From: Girardinichthys multiradiatus | Taxonomy: Eukaryota; Chordata; Actinopteri; Cyprinodontiformes; Goodeidae | DNA: 64,000 bases | Reading direction: 5' to 3' | Assembly: GCF_021462225.1 (NCBI RefSeq) | Contig: NC_061795.1 | Span: 8,246,001 to 8,310,000, forward strand | Part shown: one piece after another, positions 1-13,600 of the stretch | How positions within the stretch are numbered: position 1 is the first letter of the stretch | Layout: each line of letters begins with the position of its first letter | The notes under the pieces: generated by a model | What the model was told of the DNA's origin: nothing | Database searches by the model: none | The model's input: the letters and a program-made list of their open reading frames with translations, nothing else | Position numbers and translations under genes: made by a program

Positions 1-145
1 CTCTAGTCTTATGCCAGCCAATCATTTGCCTTCTGTAACGAAAGCCTGGAGCTGTTGCTTGCACTGATGCTGAGGACTATGATTCCAGCTGTTTGAAAAC
101 ATCTGTACCATAGGAGGGGTCTAACTCAGTTCAGACAGGAAACAG

Positions 146-1017
146 CAGCTTGCTGACTTATTCACACCCTTTGAACTTTGTCATATATTTCTCACAATAC
201 AACCACAAACTTCAATGTGTTTTACTGGGATTTAATGTGATAGACCCACAGAAAACAGCACCTGGTTGTGAAGTTAAATAGTTTTAAAAAGTAAAATCTG
301 TCATGTGTTGGGTGCATTTATTATTTGCCCTTTACTCTGGTACCCCTAAATAATATCCAGTGTTTTTGGCTCAGGATAAATGCAGCTGTTCTCTTTCTGG
401 CCTTTGAGGTTTGTTTAAGAACATTGGAGAACAAATGGCATTACGAAGACCACAGAACCTAGAGGACACGTCAGGGAGAACGTTTGGGTTAGGTTCTAAT
501 AGCAATATCCCAAGCTGTGAACATCTCCCAGAGCTCTGTTCAGTTCATCATCTGAACATGGAGAGAGGATGGACCAACTGCAGACCTACCAAGACATGGG
601 TGTCCACCTAAACTGACAGGCTGGACAAGGTGAGCATCAGAGGTGGCGAGAGGACCATGGTAACTTTGAAGGAGCTGCAGAGATCTGCTGCTCAGGTGGA
701 ACAATCTGATGGTAGGACAGTTATTAGTTGTGCACTGCACAAATCTGAGCTTTATGGAAGTGTTGTAAGAAGAAAGCCACATCCGTGAATAGTGGTTCTA
801 CAAAGCATTGACTAAGGGGATCTGAATGCATAAACATGCCACACTTTTCAGATTGTATTTCTAAAAACAAAACTTGAAAACCAAATATCTTGTTTCTTCA
901 ATTTTACACTTATTCGCTACTTTGTGTTGCTCTATCACATAAAACCCCTACAGTTTGTGTTTGTAATGTGAAATGATAAAACCTTTTAAGGTGTGTGAAT
1001 ATTATTGCAAGCCACTG
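146..1017 (+). mobile_element. Internally deleted Tc1-like transposon
   Basis: The ends are imperfect inverted repeats (left tattcacaccctttgaac, right ggtgtgtgaatattattgca) and the right end reads CACTG followed by TA. At 600-785, in broken frames, it keeps the Tc1 N-terminal pieces VTLKELQRS and RRKPH, but the catalytic core is gone. About 870 bases against roughly 1.6 kb for full elements. It lies in a wasl intron. Confidence 0.65.
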
Positions 1018-1652
1018 TAAAACGATCCACCATAAAGACATGAGCCGATGTCGGGTTTAGGACCGTTTCCTCCTCTGCTACTGGGTGTTCTGTTGTTCTC
1101 TGACTAGTTTCCCCTGACTGCAGCCTGTTTAGGCTCTCTACATATTCGACAGATCATTCCTAAGGAAAACAACAACTCTAAAATGTTCTTTATTCATCTT
1201 CTACCTTCGGTACTTATTTATCATTTCTATATCTATTTATCATTTTTAACTATCTCTCCATCTTTATTTCTCCATCTTTGGCTCTTTTATCACATCTTTT
1301 ATCTGTTTCTGTCTCTTTCCATCTTTCAATCTTCATCCATCCATCCATGACGACGACGCAGGGTCAGAAATTACTCGCGACGTGATCTAATAAAATTAGT
1401 GAAATTAACTGTTTAAAACATACTGTTCCTACATGCAGCGATCCTCTTGGGGGGGTGGGCGGTCTTTTTGGTGGGTGGGGTGCCCCCCTTAGATAATGGT
1501 AGGAGAAACACTGTCGGAACTGCAACAAGTCTTGCTTCGTCTTGCTTTTAAAAATCTCTAAATAATAACACCCGGTCCTGACACGCTCACTCTGCCTCGG
1601 TCCGTCTGTTGATTGTTGAGTAACCATGATTGTATTCATTTGTCTCTTGCAG
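1018..1652. other. wasl intron, no recognised element
   Basis: Holds a pyrimidine-rich patch with loose repeats of 'atctatttatcat' and 'ccatc' (about 1195-1350) and a G-rich run near 1445-1490. No open frame with support. Confidence 0.5.
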
Positions 1653-1676
1653 AGAAAAGAGGTGACCTGAGAAATG
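1653..1676 (+). CDS. wasl: wasl microexon, linker between WH1 and basic region
   Basis: A 24-base exon between a pyrimidine-rich AG acceptor (tgtctcttgcag) and a gtatgt donor. It starts in phase 1 and encodes EKRGDLRN plus the first base of Gly, matching the 'SEKRRDPPNG' stretch that follows WH1 in vertebrate N-WASP, and it joins in frame to the exon at 9291. The call rests on this short match, both splice sites and the phase. Confidence 0.75.
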
Positions 1677-4600
1677 GTATGTTAAACTCCTTTAGTTTCA
1701 GTCCTCTCAGCATATTGTAATATTTCATTTCTGTCCTTTCACTTTTTAAGGACCTTACAATAGGAAGCATTTAGGCGGTTTTTGTGGCGTTGCTGCAGCT
1801 CTACAGCTCTATTGCATGATTTGCATGTACTGTCATGGCCAAACATCAAGTGACCAGGTCAGACTTTTTAGAACAAGTGTGAACGCTCAGATCTGGACCA
1901 TATCTGACTTTTTCAAGTCACATTTGAGCCACATTCATAGGTGATCCTGAATCTGACTCCTGTCTGATCTTTTGGAATGTGACTCCAGTTGGAACGACTA
2001 AGGAGGATTAGATGTGACTTTGACGTCACTTTCCATCACATTCATCACAATTTTGCGGCGCCCAGCAGGAAACGGTAGCAGTTAGCAAAACAGACGGGGG
2101 GCTAGAATAGAACTGCACAGTGGAGAGACAGCGAGACGTTAATAAGCTCGTTAATGAACTGAGATAAAACTTTATTCAAGCCTAATTAAAAGGCTCATAG
2201 GAACCGTCTGAATGTGGGACGTAGTTTGGATTGTACAATTCATATACAACCCTTCAAACTGAGGACTTTAAAATGCTATGGAGGTTACAGAGTATGTGAT
2301 GATCTGCCCCTGCTGCAGTCCGATACACTGGATTGCATCAAGTGTTCTGCCTGTGGAGTTGAGAGGAGAGGCACTGGCATATATGATTAAAAGTTGCCCT
2401 CGACATGATAAAGTTCTGAATAAACTTGGTCTCTGTAAAGCTGTTAACATCCCTGCACCATCATTGCTTGCTGTGTCTCCGCATCCAAACAGTTTGTTGT
2501 GCTGAATTGGCAGTCAGATCTCCCTAAAATGGAACAATAAAGAGCTTCACTCACCTTTTATCTATGTGTTTCCCACACAGCACCCACTGACACAATAAAT
2601 GGCTTCTGTTGTGCTCTTAAACCGTAACACCTATTTCTCCCATTTTACTGTTGTGCTGCCGCTCGTATTGTTCTTATGTGCATGTAGGACAGTTTGTAGC
2701 CGCAACATTTTTAAGAGTATGTTAACGACCACACAATAAAATCAGATTTCTGAAAAAATTGGATTTGAGCATTAAGACCTGCAGTGGGAACGTAGCCAAA
2801 GAGTCCACCTGAAATAAAAAAATTTCTGGAGGCCCGTCATGATATGACACCGTTTATAGCCACTCTTCGAAGCTGACATGATTTCAGAAAGCTTTACCGT
2901 TAGCAGTCGCACAGTGTAAAAGGAAGCGGGAGCAGACTCGGCGCATGCGCTACAGCCGACATAAAAACCACACGGAGAGATAGATGTCAGTCAAAGGGCC
3001 GCAACCACTACGCTGAAATGTACTGGAGAACCCTGCTGTGTCCTCTCTGGTTATTTGATTATCAGGAGAAGACAAGATGAGAGATTTTTCATGGGTTCTG
3101 CCTGAGAACACAGCCATTAATGAAAAGTCAGATTAAAACATATTCAATCCTAAGACACAGAAATATTGGACCAGAAAGCAACTCATCTTAACCCTGCTTG
3201 GTCCTCCTCAGTCAGTTCTAATGGACCAGAGCAAAAGCCAAAAGACTGTGATCAGCACTAAAGACAAGAAGGGGTCACTATAGGTTCTGATGTGGCCCAG
3301 TAGTTGATATCATGCATAAACAATTAGGGATGGGCTCTGTTAGTATTAGTAGTTAGTTAGTATTAGTATTAGTATTGTAGACGGCATATATTCTGTCATT
3401 AGCCTATTTTTAGTAATACAGGTCCTTCTCAAAAAATTAGCATATTGTGATAAAGTTCATTATTTTCCATAATGTCATGATGAAAATTTTACATTCATAT
3501 ATTTTAGATTCATTGCACACTAACTGAAATATTTCAGGTCTTTCTTTGTCTTAATACGGATGATTTTGGCATACAGCTCATGAAAACCCAAAATTCCTAT
3601 CTCACAAAATTAGCATATCATTAAAAGGCTCTCTAAACGAGCTATGAACCTCATCATCTGAATCAACGAGTTAACTCTAAACACCTGCAAAAGATTCCTG
3701 AGGCCTTTAAAACTCCCAGCCTGGTTCATCACTCAAAACCCCAATCATGGGTAAGACTGCCGACCTGACTGCTGTCCAGAAGGCCACTATTGACACCTTC
3801 AAGCAAGAGGGTAAGACACAGAAAGAAATTTCTGAACGAATAGGCTGTTCCCAGAGTGCTGTATCAAGGCACCTCAGTGGGAAGTCTGTGGGAAGGAAAA
3901 AGTGTGGCAGAAAACGCTGCACAATGAGAAGAGGTGACCGGACCCTGAGGAAGATTGTGGAGAAGGGCCGATTCCAGACCTTGGGGGACCTGCGGAACCA
4001 GTGGACTGAGTCTGGAGTAGAAACATCCAGAGCCACCGTGCACAGGCGTGTGCAGGAAATGGGCTACAGGTGCCGCATTCCCCAGTCCTGGGCTACAGAG
4101 AAGCAGCACTGGACTGTTGCTCAGTGGTCCAAAGTACTTTTTTCGGATGAAAGCAAATTCTGCATGTCATTCGGAAATCAAGGTGCCAGAGTCTGGAGGA
4201 AGACTGGGGAGAAGGAAATGCCAAAATGCCAGAAGTCCAATGTCAAGTACCCACAGTCAGTGATGGTCTGGGGTGCCGTGTCAGCTGCTGGTGTTGGTCC
4301 ACTGTGTTTTATCAAGGGCAGGGTCAATGCAGCTAGCTATCAGGAGATTTTGGAGCACTTCATGCTTCCATCTGCTGAAAAGCTTTATGGAGATGAAGAT
4401 TTCATTTTTCAGCACGACCTGGCACCTGCTCACAGTGCCAAAACCACTGGTAAATGGTTTACTGACCATGGTATCACTGTGTTCAATTGGCCTGCCAACT
4501 CTCCTGACCTGAACCCCATAGAGAATCTGTGGGATATTGTGAAGAGAACGTTGAGAGACTCAAGACCCAACACTCTGGATGAGCTAAAGGCCGCTATCGA

Positions 4601-7600
4601 AGCATCCTGGGCCTCCATAAGACCTCAGTGCCACAGGCTGATTGCCTCCATGCCACGCCGCATTGAAGCAGTCATTTCTGCAAAAGGATTCCCGACCAAG
4701 TATTGAGTGCATAACTGTACATGATTATTTGAAGGTTGACGTTTTTTTGTATTAAAAACACTTTTCTTTTATTGGTCGGATGAAATATGCTAATTTTGTG
4801 AGATAGGAATTTTGGGTTTTCATGAGCTGTATGCCAAAATCATCCATATTAAGACAATAAAAGACCTGAAATATTTCAGTTAGTGTGCAATGAATCTAAA
4901 ATATATGAATGTTAAATTTTCATCATTACATTATAGAAAATAATGAACTTTATCACAATATGCTAATTTTTTGAGAAGGACCTGTACATTGCATATGAAA
5001 TAACACACAACAGATTTTTCTGTTCGCATTTTACCTGCTGTCAGCTCTGGGTTTAATGTCGATTATTGGCCAGAAGGACTCCTGTTTTCTCCGTTTTTTA
5101 CAAGCAGCCCAGCAGTTTTGGTATGGCATGGGCTAATGGATCAATGGGTCAAAAAGGCCCATATCCAGGGCAAAGACAATAGAGAAACACTCCAGAAAGT
5201 CTGAATAGCAACAGCTTATGAAATACTGGTGGCTGGAGACAGTACCACATTAAAATGAACAGCTATCATGCAGGCACTCAGCTTCAGCTTTCCTGCTGTA
5301 AGGGTAATGGACCTGTTCAGGACAGGACAGTTTGTAGAGAGCCGCTCAGAGTGGAGCGACTGATCAGAATCAGATGTTGCATGTGAGGGTGACAGATGCC
5401 TGCAGAGTGTTGTTGTGTTTTTCTCCCCAGACTGTGTTACTCACACAGGCTGCTCTGCTACAGGTTTATCTGGTCAGCAGGAACCCTGAACTGGGCCATA
5501 TGTGCAGCACATGGTCACTGCTGTTGTTCACTTTAAGCCTTCGTGTGATACACATTAGGGTTCATTTGTAATCCCTCCCAGTCACTGGAACTTACTGTGT
5601 GTTTAAACTCCATGCCATCATTTATCAAACATTTTCTTCGAATAAAAGAAAACACACTAACCATCTTTAGATTTACTATTGGAGTTATAATGACGTATTT
5701 GATTATTCTGAACCATTAATGGAGTGTTGGAGTGTTCATGTTTTAGAAGCCAGACGTTTGACCTTTTAGGGAACTAAGTTTAGAGATGCACCAATCTGAG
5801 GTTTAAGCTCAATTTCCATTTTGTTTGACCTCCCAAATGCAAGTTTGTCCAGCCCTGATTTCTCTGTAGAAACTATAATGTCTGAAGATAGATTTATATT
5901 GTGAGCAGAAGTGACATGAGAGCAGTCACTCTAAAACCTGGTTTTACTGGTAATTTAGAACAAAGACCAAATGATGGAGTTGGCGTTTTAGCTGTTGTTA
6001 GGATCTTCTAACATGAACATTTCCACTTAGCTGAAAGAATATATATACACAGTAGTTTTAATTTCTTACCGTCATCCCTGTGAGATCTAATATTGCAGCT
6101 GTTCTGGACTAATTCACATTCATGTGTCCAACTGTGGGTTCATCCCACATTGTCCAGAGGCAGAGAGTGCAGACATGGCAGCACAGGTCCTGCCGGGAAA
6201 AGAAAGTAGGAACAACCTCTCTGAGGAACAGGTTAATGGTTCAGGTGGGTCCGGATCCCTGTTTACCACCACGGCAGTGGATCATTGTGGAGTGCTGGGT
6301 TCAGGCTTAGCCAACTGTCCTGTGACTGAACTGCATCTACAGAGCTTCTTGACTGGAGATCAAACATGTCTTCCTGCACAGCATGAAATCTTTCAATGCT
6401 TATGAACTTCATGGGTTCATGCCTTGAATCCAAGAAGGATGCAGTGTATCCTCCCTATTTAATCTACTGAATCAGCTGTGTTAAGGCTTTTCCTTAGTGT
6501 GGAAACAAACTTTCCTCCATGGTCTTGCTCACATTTACTTTGAACATTAAATAATATTTGGCCTGTCGTTGAAAGAAAATTCTAATGTACTTCTGGAAAC
6601 ATGGAGAGTAGAGCAGGTATCTTTTTTTCTGCCACTAATTCACAACAAACATTGAAGCACTGAACAAGCTAATCCAGTCTTTATACCACCAAATGAATTC
6701 CCAATCCTTTCATTTGTGTCCAGCTCGGTCCAGTAGAGTCACATTCAGATTTAAATCCTGTTAAAAAGTTCAATTCACTACATTTATAATACAATACAGT
6801 GATAATCAGTGGATCATATTAATAAAAGCTATTTTGTCTAAAGAAGGCCAGACAAAGATCAAAGTTATAAAAGAATGTAGTCTCTGATTACATGAGGTAA
6901 TGCCTCATTCATCTTGAGCCTGGCACGAAAACACGGTCAGGTCATTCGTTGTTGGACCTTCCTGACCATAACACATGAACGGAGCAATCTAGAGACCTAC
7001 AACCAGTTTCAATGGAAAACATTGGACCGTTCTGATCATAACCCATCAAAGTCCAAATATAGTATGGTAAAAAGATGGAAGTTTGTTTGTTTTGCCAATG
7101 CTTATGATTCTTGGACATGATTATTTTTCAGCAATTTAAGAGTTTTTGACCAAGGACTAGCATGAACCCTAAAATCAGAGTGCTTTAAAGTGGGGAAACA
7201 AGCTGTGGGTCTGTTGGAGACCTCGGGAGATGGCAGATTGAAGGACAGCCTCTTGGTCTAGTGGGAAAACCCCAGATTCTTGGGGAGGGGGACCAGGGAT
7301 TTGGGCTGGGATTAGTGGTGGATTAGTGGTTATGTCAGATGTTGCTGTGGTTTATTCAGCTTATAAGGAATTCAAGGACTGAATAGTTTTACTAGCTGGA
7401 GGGTTGGAAGGAATGGTCAGCATTTGTTCTGGATTTTCCACAAATAGATCAAATCTGCTGTACTAGAAAAAAAATGAATAGTCTAGTCTTTAATGCTCTA
7501 GATTACTCTAGTTTGTATTCTACCTGAGTGAATACCCTAGTCAAAGTTAACCAACACAAAGGTTTGTTTAGCTGTGGTTCCTGGTCAAGCTTGTACCCCT

Positions 7601-10600
7601 GTTTGCCCCCCATCCCCGTATGTTGTTTTTAGTCTTTTTTTAATCCTTCAGTTTCTGCCTGTAAACAACCTAGGGATGGGTACCTTTCACATTTGAACCG
7701 ATACAGTACCGATACCCGGTACCTGGAAATCGGTATTGGTACTCAACAAGACCAGTTTTCGGTACTTTTGTGTGCGTTTATGTAGTAATAAATATTAATT
7801 AGTTTAATAATAATAACTCAGTTTTTCATTTTAACATATTTATTGTTCAATATATAAACCTTCATGAATATATCAAAACAACATCCAGCTGTTTGTATTG
7901 TAACATTTCAGTTGTTTCAAACATTTCTTCTCCCATGTTGCTGGCTGCAGACAACGAGTCGCTAACAGATGCAGGCGTGCTAATGGTGTCGAATGCAGCA
8001 GTTGTAGCCGTAGATCTGAGCCTCATGAAAACTGAAACTTTTCAGCCTTGAGAACAATCTTGCGCTTTTAACCAGGTGTTTCCTCAGATTAGAAGTATTC
8101 CCGCTGCTGGCCTTGCACTTCGCATCACAATTATTGCACAGAGCGTAATCTGCACCACATTTTGAAAAGTGGAGCCATACTTTCGAGCGCTTTCTGTCAG
8201 CCATGCTTTGTTGACGGTACCAGCGACGTCTTTACACTCTTGTGCATGCAATGCTGTGTTCATGTCCTTTATGGAAAATTGCCCACTCTTCCACTCCCTC
8301 AGTGTCACAATGATGTGTTTAGGTCCCGAAACATGTTACTATTTGAGTTTTTGTGAATCGGTACTTTGTAGTACCGATGGAATTTGGTCAATACCTATAA
8401 AAGTACTGAATTAGGTACCCATCCGTAAAACCAACTATTCAGAACCCTCCTTAGACCATTACATAACAGTGGATTTTCTGTTTAGAAACCATTTTAATGA
8501 ACTTTGGAGATGGTAAATGGCCTGAACTTGTATAGCACTTTATCAAGTCCCCATAGACCACAAAGTGCTTCATACTACATTCAGTCATTCACCCATTCAT
8601 GCACTGACAGTGGTACGCTACATTGTCAGGCGCCATACACAGGCACCACCACGCCTTCTGACCACCATCAGTAGGCAAGGAGGGTGATGTGTCTTGCCCA
8701 AGGACAAAAACGACGGGGTTCGAACCGGCAACCCACCGGTTACAGGACGAACTCCCACCACCTGAGCCACAGCCGTGCATATGTATAGAGAAATAGTCAT
8801 AAAAAATGCTAAAGTCTTTCAAACTATTTAATTGTGTGTTTGTTTTAATGATAATTATACACTGTTATACTCTATATATCTTTGGATCAACCTGATCTAA
8901 TTGTAAGCAACATCCCATCGATATGCATTCTTTACTTTAGACATAGATCTACATTTCCTTACTGAAGACTGCACCGTACAGCTACTTTAAGTCATTAGTT
9001 GTCATAGAGGGTAATAAACATCCATCTAACAGATAGAAATTAATACGGTCTGCATGAAATGTCTTTTCTCCAAAGAAGTTGGGTATGAAATGACCAGACG
9101 TACAGCTGGGAGTGTGTTTAGGCCAGAAGAATCAGTGTCTGGCTCTGATAAAGCCACCTTTTTTCATCCTAAAAACGTTTCAGAAATTATACTTTTCAGA
9201 AGTCATCTAAAAATGTAAAGTGCAACAAAACTGGTATAGAATGAGTTTGAACATCCACCCCATTCATGATTATTTCTCTAAACATCTCAGGTCCAGCTCT
9301 GCCCATGGCCACAGTGGACATCAAGAATCCGGAGATCAACAACATCCGAGTCCATAACTCCCACAGCCACCATCAGCCTTACCACCTCAACAACATGCTG
9401 AGTCACAGCGCTCTGATCCGGAGGGACAAGAAGACCAAAGGAAAGAAGAAGAAGCTGACCAAGGCCGACATCGGCACGCCCAGCAACTTCCAGTGAGTTA
9501 AGCATGTAAAAATGATCTGATTTTAATTTAACCTAAAACATAGTGGCAGCAATTATTCATACCACAGAAAAAAAGTCTGATGAGCTCAATCCATTAGCTT
9601 ATTAGTTAGCTGGGCTATCTGCTCAGGTAGCCAGGCTTCTCGTAGTGTCCAAGCTATAGGTATAAATGGTAAAACCTTAATAATTCTGATGGGTGGTTCT
9701 CCTATAGGTTCCATGCAGTGACTGTAGAAGTAAAACCTGAAAGGTCCACAATGGGGGACTGGATTTATTACGTCCCTTGTCCTCCTTGGGAGGTTGTCAC
9801 TCTGAACTGGAAGGGATGATACGAGGTTGTAGAATGGCTGTAACCTCCTGAAATGACACAAAACATAAAGACAGCAGCAGAACGAGTCTGTAGGTACAAA
9901 GAGGGCAGAGATACTAGATGATACTTCAGTGTCAATTTGATCTGAGATATAGACTGATCATCAAAATCTGATGCTGATAACATGTTGAGCTAGCTCACAA
10001 TAACTTAGTAGTTTGTTTAAACCTGTGCAACTCCTGGATCAGTGCTGCTGTGTTCTTTTTGTGTCTCTGCTCTGTTCTCTCAAACCCCCAGTCGGTCGTG
10101 GCAGATGGCCGCTCATACTGAGCCTGGTTCTGCTGGAGGTTTCTTCCTGTTAAAAGGGAGTTTTTCCTCTCCACTGTCGTTTCATGCATGCTCAGTATGA
10201 GGGATTGCTGCAAAGTCAACGCCAGTGACTGTCCACTGTCTCTACATGCTCATCCAGGAGGAGTGACTGCTACAAGTCTCTGACTGGATGCAATTTGCTG
10301 GGTTTCCTTAGACAGAAAAACTTTTTAACCAATTCAAATAAATAACTGAATCTGACTGCACTGTTCAATGATTAGGATTAATTGGAATTTATGAACCCGA
10401 CTTGAAATCTGTATGATTCGATTGAATTGACTTGACCCATTTTAAAGTTACCCACCTTTCACACAATGCAACAGGAAACAACACTGTCCACTTCCTCCCT
10501 CCCTGTTGGACGGAGTAAGGGGGAGTCAGGTTTAGCCTAAACCGGCTCAGTTATGGTTGAGGTGCAAACACCCTTCATTTCTGCTGCCTGTATGACCCCT

Positions 10601-13600
10601 TCTCTTTTCCAATGGTTATAATCAGTCTGACAGAGGGAGGTACCCCCAATCCTTGTGGTTTTTAGTATAACAATGGCCACCAATGGGTTTTAGATGGACA
10701 AACTTTATCAGTTTATTATTTTACTTAGCACTCTACACATAGCCCTTTCTAAAATGGCCAAACTCTAACACTCAGTAGTTCATTCTAACCTCCCCAACAA
10801 CCCCGCACCATTCAAGCCTTTTATGAAATGCCTTGAGACAACATGTGTTGTTGGTGCTATATAAATAAAACTGAATTGAATTTAATTGAATGCAAAGAAA
10901 CCAACTGATCCAGAGCTTTAATGATCCCGTTGAGGTAGCTGTGTTCACATGCCGCATTACCCAGTGTGCTCTCCACTAGTCAGATCACCCTGTTCAGCGC
11001 CAGGACCTGCAGTGTTTTGTCATGTTTTATTTAATGTGAACCAGAACCACATCACTCCAAAATTTTCACAGAAATAAATAAAATCCTCCAAAGTTCCAAG
11101 AGTGACATCTTGCTATTATCCTAAAGAAATGATCTCTCACCTACCTGCTCCACCTTTACTTGGATGACTCGCATAACGCTTTCCAAAGATGCAGTACCAA
11201 AGTACCAATGCAGCCTATGTGTTATTGTTCTGAAAGGACAAAACAAGTTAGGAGTTAAAATTGCTGTCTGCCTCCACAGTAAAGCCCTTCATAGTAACAG
11301 TAAACATATTACGTTCCAGTCTGCCATCTGTCAGATTGGGATCTCTTTGTTGTATATGCTAAACAGCTGGTTTGAATATTTGCATATGAACATGTCTACG
11401 ATCTCACCACATATCTCTTCCATGTTCCTCAGGCACATTGGCCATGTGGGTTGGGATCCAAATACAGGTTTTGATGTGAGTACCACACTTTCCACAGTGG
11501 CACAATAGTGACCTGTCTGATGACGGCACGATGTAATCACACAATAGCTTCTTGTCCTGTGCAGTCTCATCTGCACAGACACTGAATGGTCCAGACTGCA
11601 GCAGTCCCTGGTGAGATCACTGTTACTGTGTTTCAGGCAACAAGGCGTTTGGCTCTTCCTCCGTCTGACGGGCCAGACAGAAATTACCCCAAAATAACAG
11701 AGCCCAGGTTATTGGAGACGGTCAGAACGCTTCTCTGTTGAGATACTTGCACGAGACACGCAGTGATCAATTGCTGCTGGTGTCAACAATCTGATTTTAT
11801 CCATTGAAGTTATGTCCTGCACATATTCAAATAAAACAAAAACAAAGAGCAAACTTTATTTGGTCGGCTAATATGGTTCAGACTCCATGCATTCTAACAC
11901 ATTCAGCCAGTTGGATGAACTCTCGCTGCCCTTAATAATCACACCGGCTATAGATCTTGGTGACCAAGATGCAGAAGCTCAGGTGGAATGATGTGGATGT
12001 CATGATCTTGGAAAACAATAGAGGTTAATCATAATTTGTTACATTAAGTAGTGGCAACAGTCACATCCAACAAGCCATCTCTGTGGTCCTCAATGAGACA
12101 TTTGCATGTAACAGCAGGTAGGTCTGTCCATGCTTCCTGAACCATGAGCTTCTTGAACCTGAGCTGTCTCGGGTTCGAAGCTTGGTCTCCACTCTGCAGC
12201 TTTCAGATCCTTCCATAGATGTTCGGCAGGATGAAGATCTGATCTCATGGAGAGCCATTTGAAAATAATTCAGTGTTTTTTGCTGCCTATTGTGAGCTTT
12301 TAGTTGTAAGCCATGGGTCCTATTTCTGTTAAAGGACCCATTTCCTGCGTCTCAGGCTGAGCTCTCTGACTCTGGACCATACCTTCTGCTCCAGGAAGCC
12401 TTGGTAGCTTTGAAACCAGAACCAGACCAAGCCCCTTCCATAGTTCACAGTACTGTAGGCACAGTGTTGTTTTCTCTATCTTCTATGAATATGGAGCTCA
12501 TGTGATTGATAGAAAAGGTCCAGTTTTGTCTCATGAGTCTGAAACAATTTCTCTTCTGAAAGAATTTAGTCTGTTTTCTTCAGAAAGTGACACATCCTGA
12601 CCTTAGATCTCGAATGGTTTTGGGTGAGTTCCTTGGCTCTTTGCCTACAATCTGATCAACCTGGGGTTGAATTTCCTCTAACATCTGGGGAGGCTGACTA
12701 CAGTCCTATGAACTTCACACTTTATACTGGTGTTTGTGTGCTTTCTCTGCTCCATGTTCAGTATGGTACACAGACCCCAACCACCCAGCAGCCTGTGTGT
12801 TCCCTCTAAATGGGCTAATTGGCTGAACAGAAGGCTTCAAGCACCTCTGATACTAATGAAATTTAAACACTATAATGACTAACAGCCTCTTCAGGTGAAC
12901 TAGATCTGTCCAAACCATTTCAGAAGGGGGAACAAAGCACTCAGGTTGCCAATAAATTCTTGTCTGTAGTAGCAGTAAAATCTGATTTCATAGTCCGTTA
13001 ATCATGTGGTCATTTGAGTTGCCATGGTTGTGAAGTGTTTGCATTTTTAAAAAGCTTCTTGTGTTTGACCAGCTAAACAACCTGGACCCTGAGCTGAAGA
13101 ACCTGTTTGACATGTGCGGGATCTCCGAGGCTCAGCTGAAGGACAGAGAGACATCTAAAGTCATCTATGATTTCATTGAGAAGAAGGGCGGGGTGGAGGC
13201 CGTCAAAGACGAGCTGAGGAGGCAGGGTGAGATGAACATACACCTTCCTCTCATGTTTCCAACCAATCAGGGCAGGAAGGGGTTCTGATCATCTAAAATG
13301 GGCCTACTCATATGTCCTGAATCTGTCATTCAGGTCAGTTTTGAAAGAAAGAGAACATGTTCATGACAGGTCCAGTTAATTCTTCTCCAACTGATTTCTT
13401 TATGATTTTATTCAGGTTATTATAATTAAACATATTTCAATCAAATTAAATACAGGCCAATTCAATCTATATGTTGTCAATAAATTAATTCATTTTACAA
13501 CCAATCTAGATTTAATTCAACCAGTTTTTATTGATGAAGTTCTAATTCATTCAAATGAGCCATCTGGTAGGTATCGGTGGACAGAAGAACTGGGCAGAAC

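Noticed and set aside
8618..8775. Possible tRNA gene around GGTTCGAACCG
   Set aside because: No A-box, no cloverleaf arms and no acceptor stem; it is part of a dispersed repeat.
11164..11508. 114-codon + frame overlapping the CRIB exon
   Set aside because: It runs through the acceptor and donor of the real 43-base exon; only the exon part is coding.
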